A DNA stretch of 64,000 bases from Phaseolus vulgaris (lineage: Eukaryota; Streptophyta; Magnoliopsida; Fabales; Fabaceae). A program made the position numbers and the translations under genes. Under the pieces are notes generated by a model that was given only the letters and a program-made list of their open reading frames with translations, had not been told where the DNA came from and did no database searches. This document shows positions 62,611 to 64,000 of the stretch, one piece after another. How positions within the stretch are numbered: the stretch's first letter is position 1; every line of letters starts with the position of its first letter. The DNA is taken from the NCBI RefSeq assembly GCF_000499845.2, contig NC_023759.2:47214672-47278671 (forward strand), given 5' to 3'.

Positions 62611-64000
62611 TGTTCCGCGTAAGATCAGAAGTTAAAGAAAACAGAATATCACCATGTAATTTTTTTTCAGGAATGTTAAACTGGAGAATTAATACCTCAT
62701 CACTCAAAAAGTGGATTCTTGATGGCTGCATGTATTCTCCTGGACCACTCCCTTGTCTTGAAGAAATGAAAAAGGAAACGTCAGAAGCACCCTTCCGAAG
62801 TTGGAGAAGTAGCTTGTTAGATGAAAAAGACAAATGGTTGGTAGAGTCATTTTAATTTTCAGCTGAAACACTCCAAGAAAGTTCTTGTTGGAATTTCCAA
62901 TGAAATTGGAAAAAGGTAAGAAGCAAAGAACCAATTATGTAGAGCACATAAGAAAACTACTCATAATCACTGACTATGCAAGTGAAATAATGGAAAGAAC
63001 CAAGAGCATGTCTGCTGATCATAGGGGATTTCCTGGCTCCCTTTCTTAGAACAGGTGGGACATTTTCTGCATGGCAACATTTTTGTTATAATATTTGGTC
63101 TTAATGCCTTCTTGGTCAAAGGATGTTGAGCTTGCCTATATCCTTGACATTTGGAAACACATTATGGAAACGACTATTCTATTATTACCAGTATTTTTCA
63201 GCAATCACACTTTCACAGGATCTCTCAAAGCAGAAAAATATCATTAAGACATGTATAAAGTGATTAGCCAAGAATTGGAGTACTAAAGTAAGTTAAGATT
63301 ATGATATTTAGATTAAATTAAAAATGTTTTTATTTAGTATCTTTAAAAAAAAGTGATGTTATTTTATTTCTGATGTGATGTATGTAGAGATACATCATAG
63401 TTTTAATTTAACGTGTAGAGGAATTAAATATTTTTTTTAATCTTTACTCCACGTCTAGCCATACATCCCATGTGGATATCACACGCGAAGATTTGAAAAA
63501 AAAGACTAGTGTTTAAAAGGGGAAAATGTTGAAGATGGCATCACTCAGCCAAGGATTAAAAACGAAGCACTCGAACCATATTTTGCGACAGCTTTTTATA
63601 ATTATTGTTTACCAAATTCATGTCATTTTATACATAGAATAAAACATACTAGATATTAATAATTGTTTTTAACAATAATAATATCTACCATAAGAAAATA
63701 ATTAGTACACCATAAGAAAATGGGCACAAGTTGTGTGTGATGGGTGGTCGCTGGCATGTTGCACGTTACCACATTTATGGTTTTGAGATCCATCCAGAAT
63801 ATCAGATCTACACCTTTGCGTTGAAAAAGAGTAAGTTGGCAGCACTAACACACCTTCACATGCGGAAACAAATGGGACTCTCTATCTCTGTCCACAGAAT
63901 GTAAAGTTCATTCCTTCACTTCTTCTTATATTTTTCTTTTTCTTTTTCTTCTCCACTTTTGTTCTCTCCATCTTTAAGTATAAGAAGAGACATCATTACA
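62611..64000. other. Unassigned right end of the window
   Basis: A minus-strand open stretch at about 62630-62833 has a protein-like composition (SFFISSRQGSGPGEY, PSRIHFLSDE) but no recognised domain. Further right I see no gene. The CT-rich end (63911-63980) may be the leader of a plus-strand gene beyond the window. Confidence 0.35.

Noticed and set aside
63546..63564. CAGCCAAGGATTA, resembling the start of plant miR169
   Set aside because: The match stops after about 11 bases and no hairpin partner is visible nearby.
1..64000. tRNA, rRNA, CRISPR array or viral integration
   Set aside because: No tRNA-like GGTTCGA box in a foldable context, no rRNA-like stretch, no regularly spaced repeats with spacers and no viral gene motifs were seen while reading.

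Overview
This window is nuclear DNA of a flowering plant, most likely a Phaseoleae legume (bean or cowpea type). The evidence is split genes with GT-AG introns, very AT-rich spacers, plant-only families (NIMIN, two-exon SDR110C dehydrogenases) and many short non-autonomous transposons. The legume placement rests on recalled similarity of the repeats, not on a search.

Layout. Positions 1-910 hold part of a ~208-bp tandem repeat array that continues past the left edge. A NIMIN-type gene (2882-3241, minus) follows, with TGACG boxes upstream. A candidate 40-codon, two-exon peptide gene is at 6510-6832 (plus). A six-exon GH28 polygalacturonase gene occupies 9494-11730 (minus). Three SDR3-like dehydrogenase genes, all plus strand and each with a 14-nt first coding exon, lie at 17125, 20989 and 33428. 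An eight-exon multi-pass membrane protein gene is at 37952-40853, a seven-exon ZNF598/Hel2-type RING and zinc-finger ubiquitin ligase gene at 44563-48313, and a 19-exon WDR6/Trm734-type WD40 gene at 50168-61320. A broken LINE reverse transcriptase lies at about 62049-62610. I rebuilt every gene model by hand; the splice phases close and each joined frame is open from start to stop.

Mobile DNA. An intact 363-bp TRIM retroelement (16650-17012, 5-bp TSD) sits just upstream of the first SDR gene. Two other TRIM copies are broken, and one of those is split by a MITE that made its own 9-bp duplication. Mutator-type elements with 9-bp TSDs are at 37231-37587 and 42616-44074; the second is a 1.46-kb foldback in the 5' flank of the Hel2-type gene. 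Helitron-like termini and a family of AT-rich hairpin elements fill other spacers.

The genes do not form one pathway. From memory, the order SDR cluster, membrane protein, Hel2-type ligase resembles the Arabidopsis At2g47090-At2g47150 neighbourhood. The two right-hand genes belong to families that act in translation: ribosome-collision sensing and tRNA wobble-base methylation. Their adjacency is probably chance.
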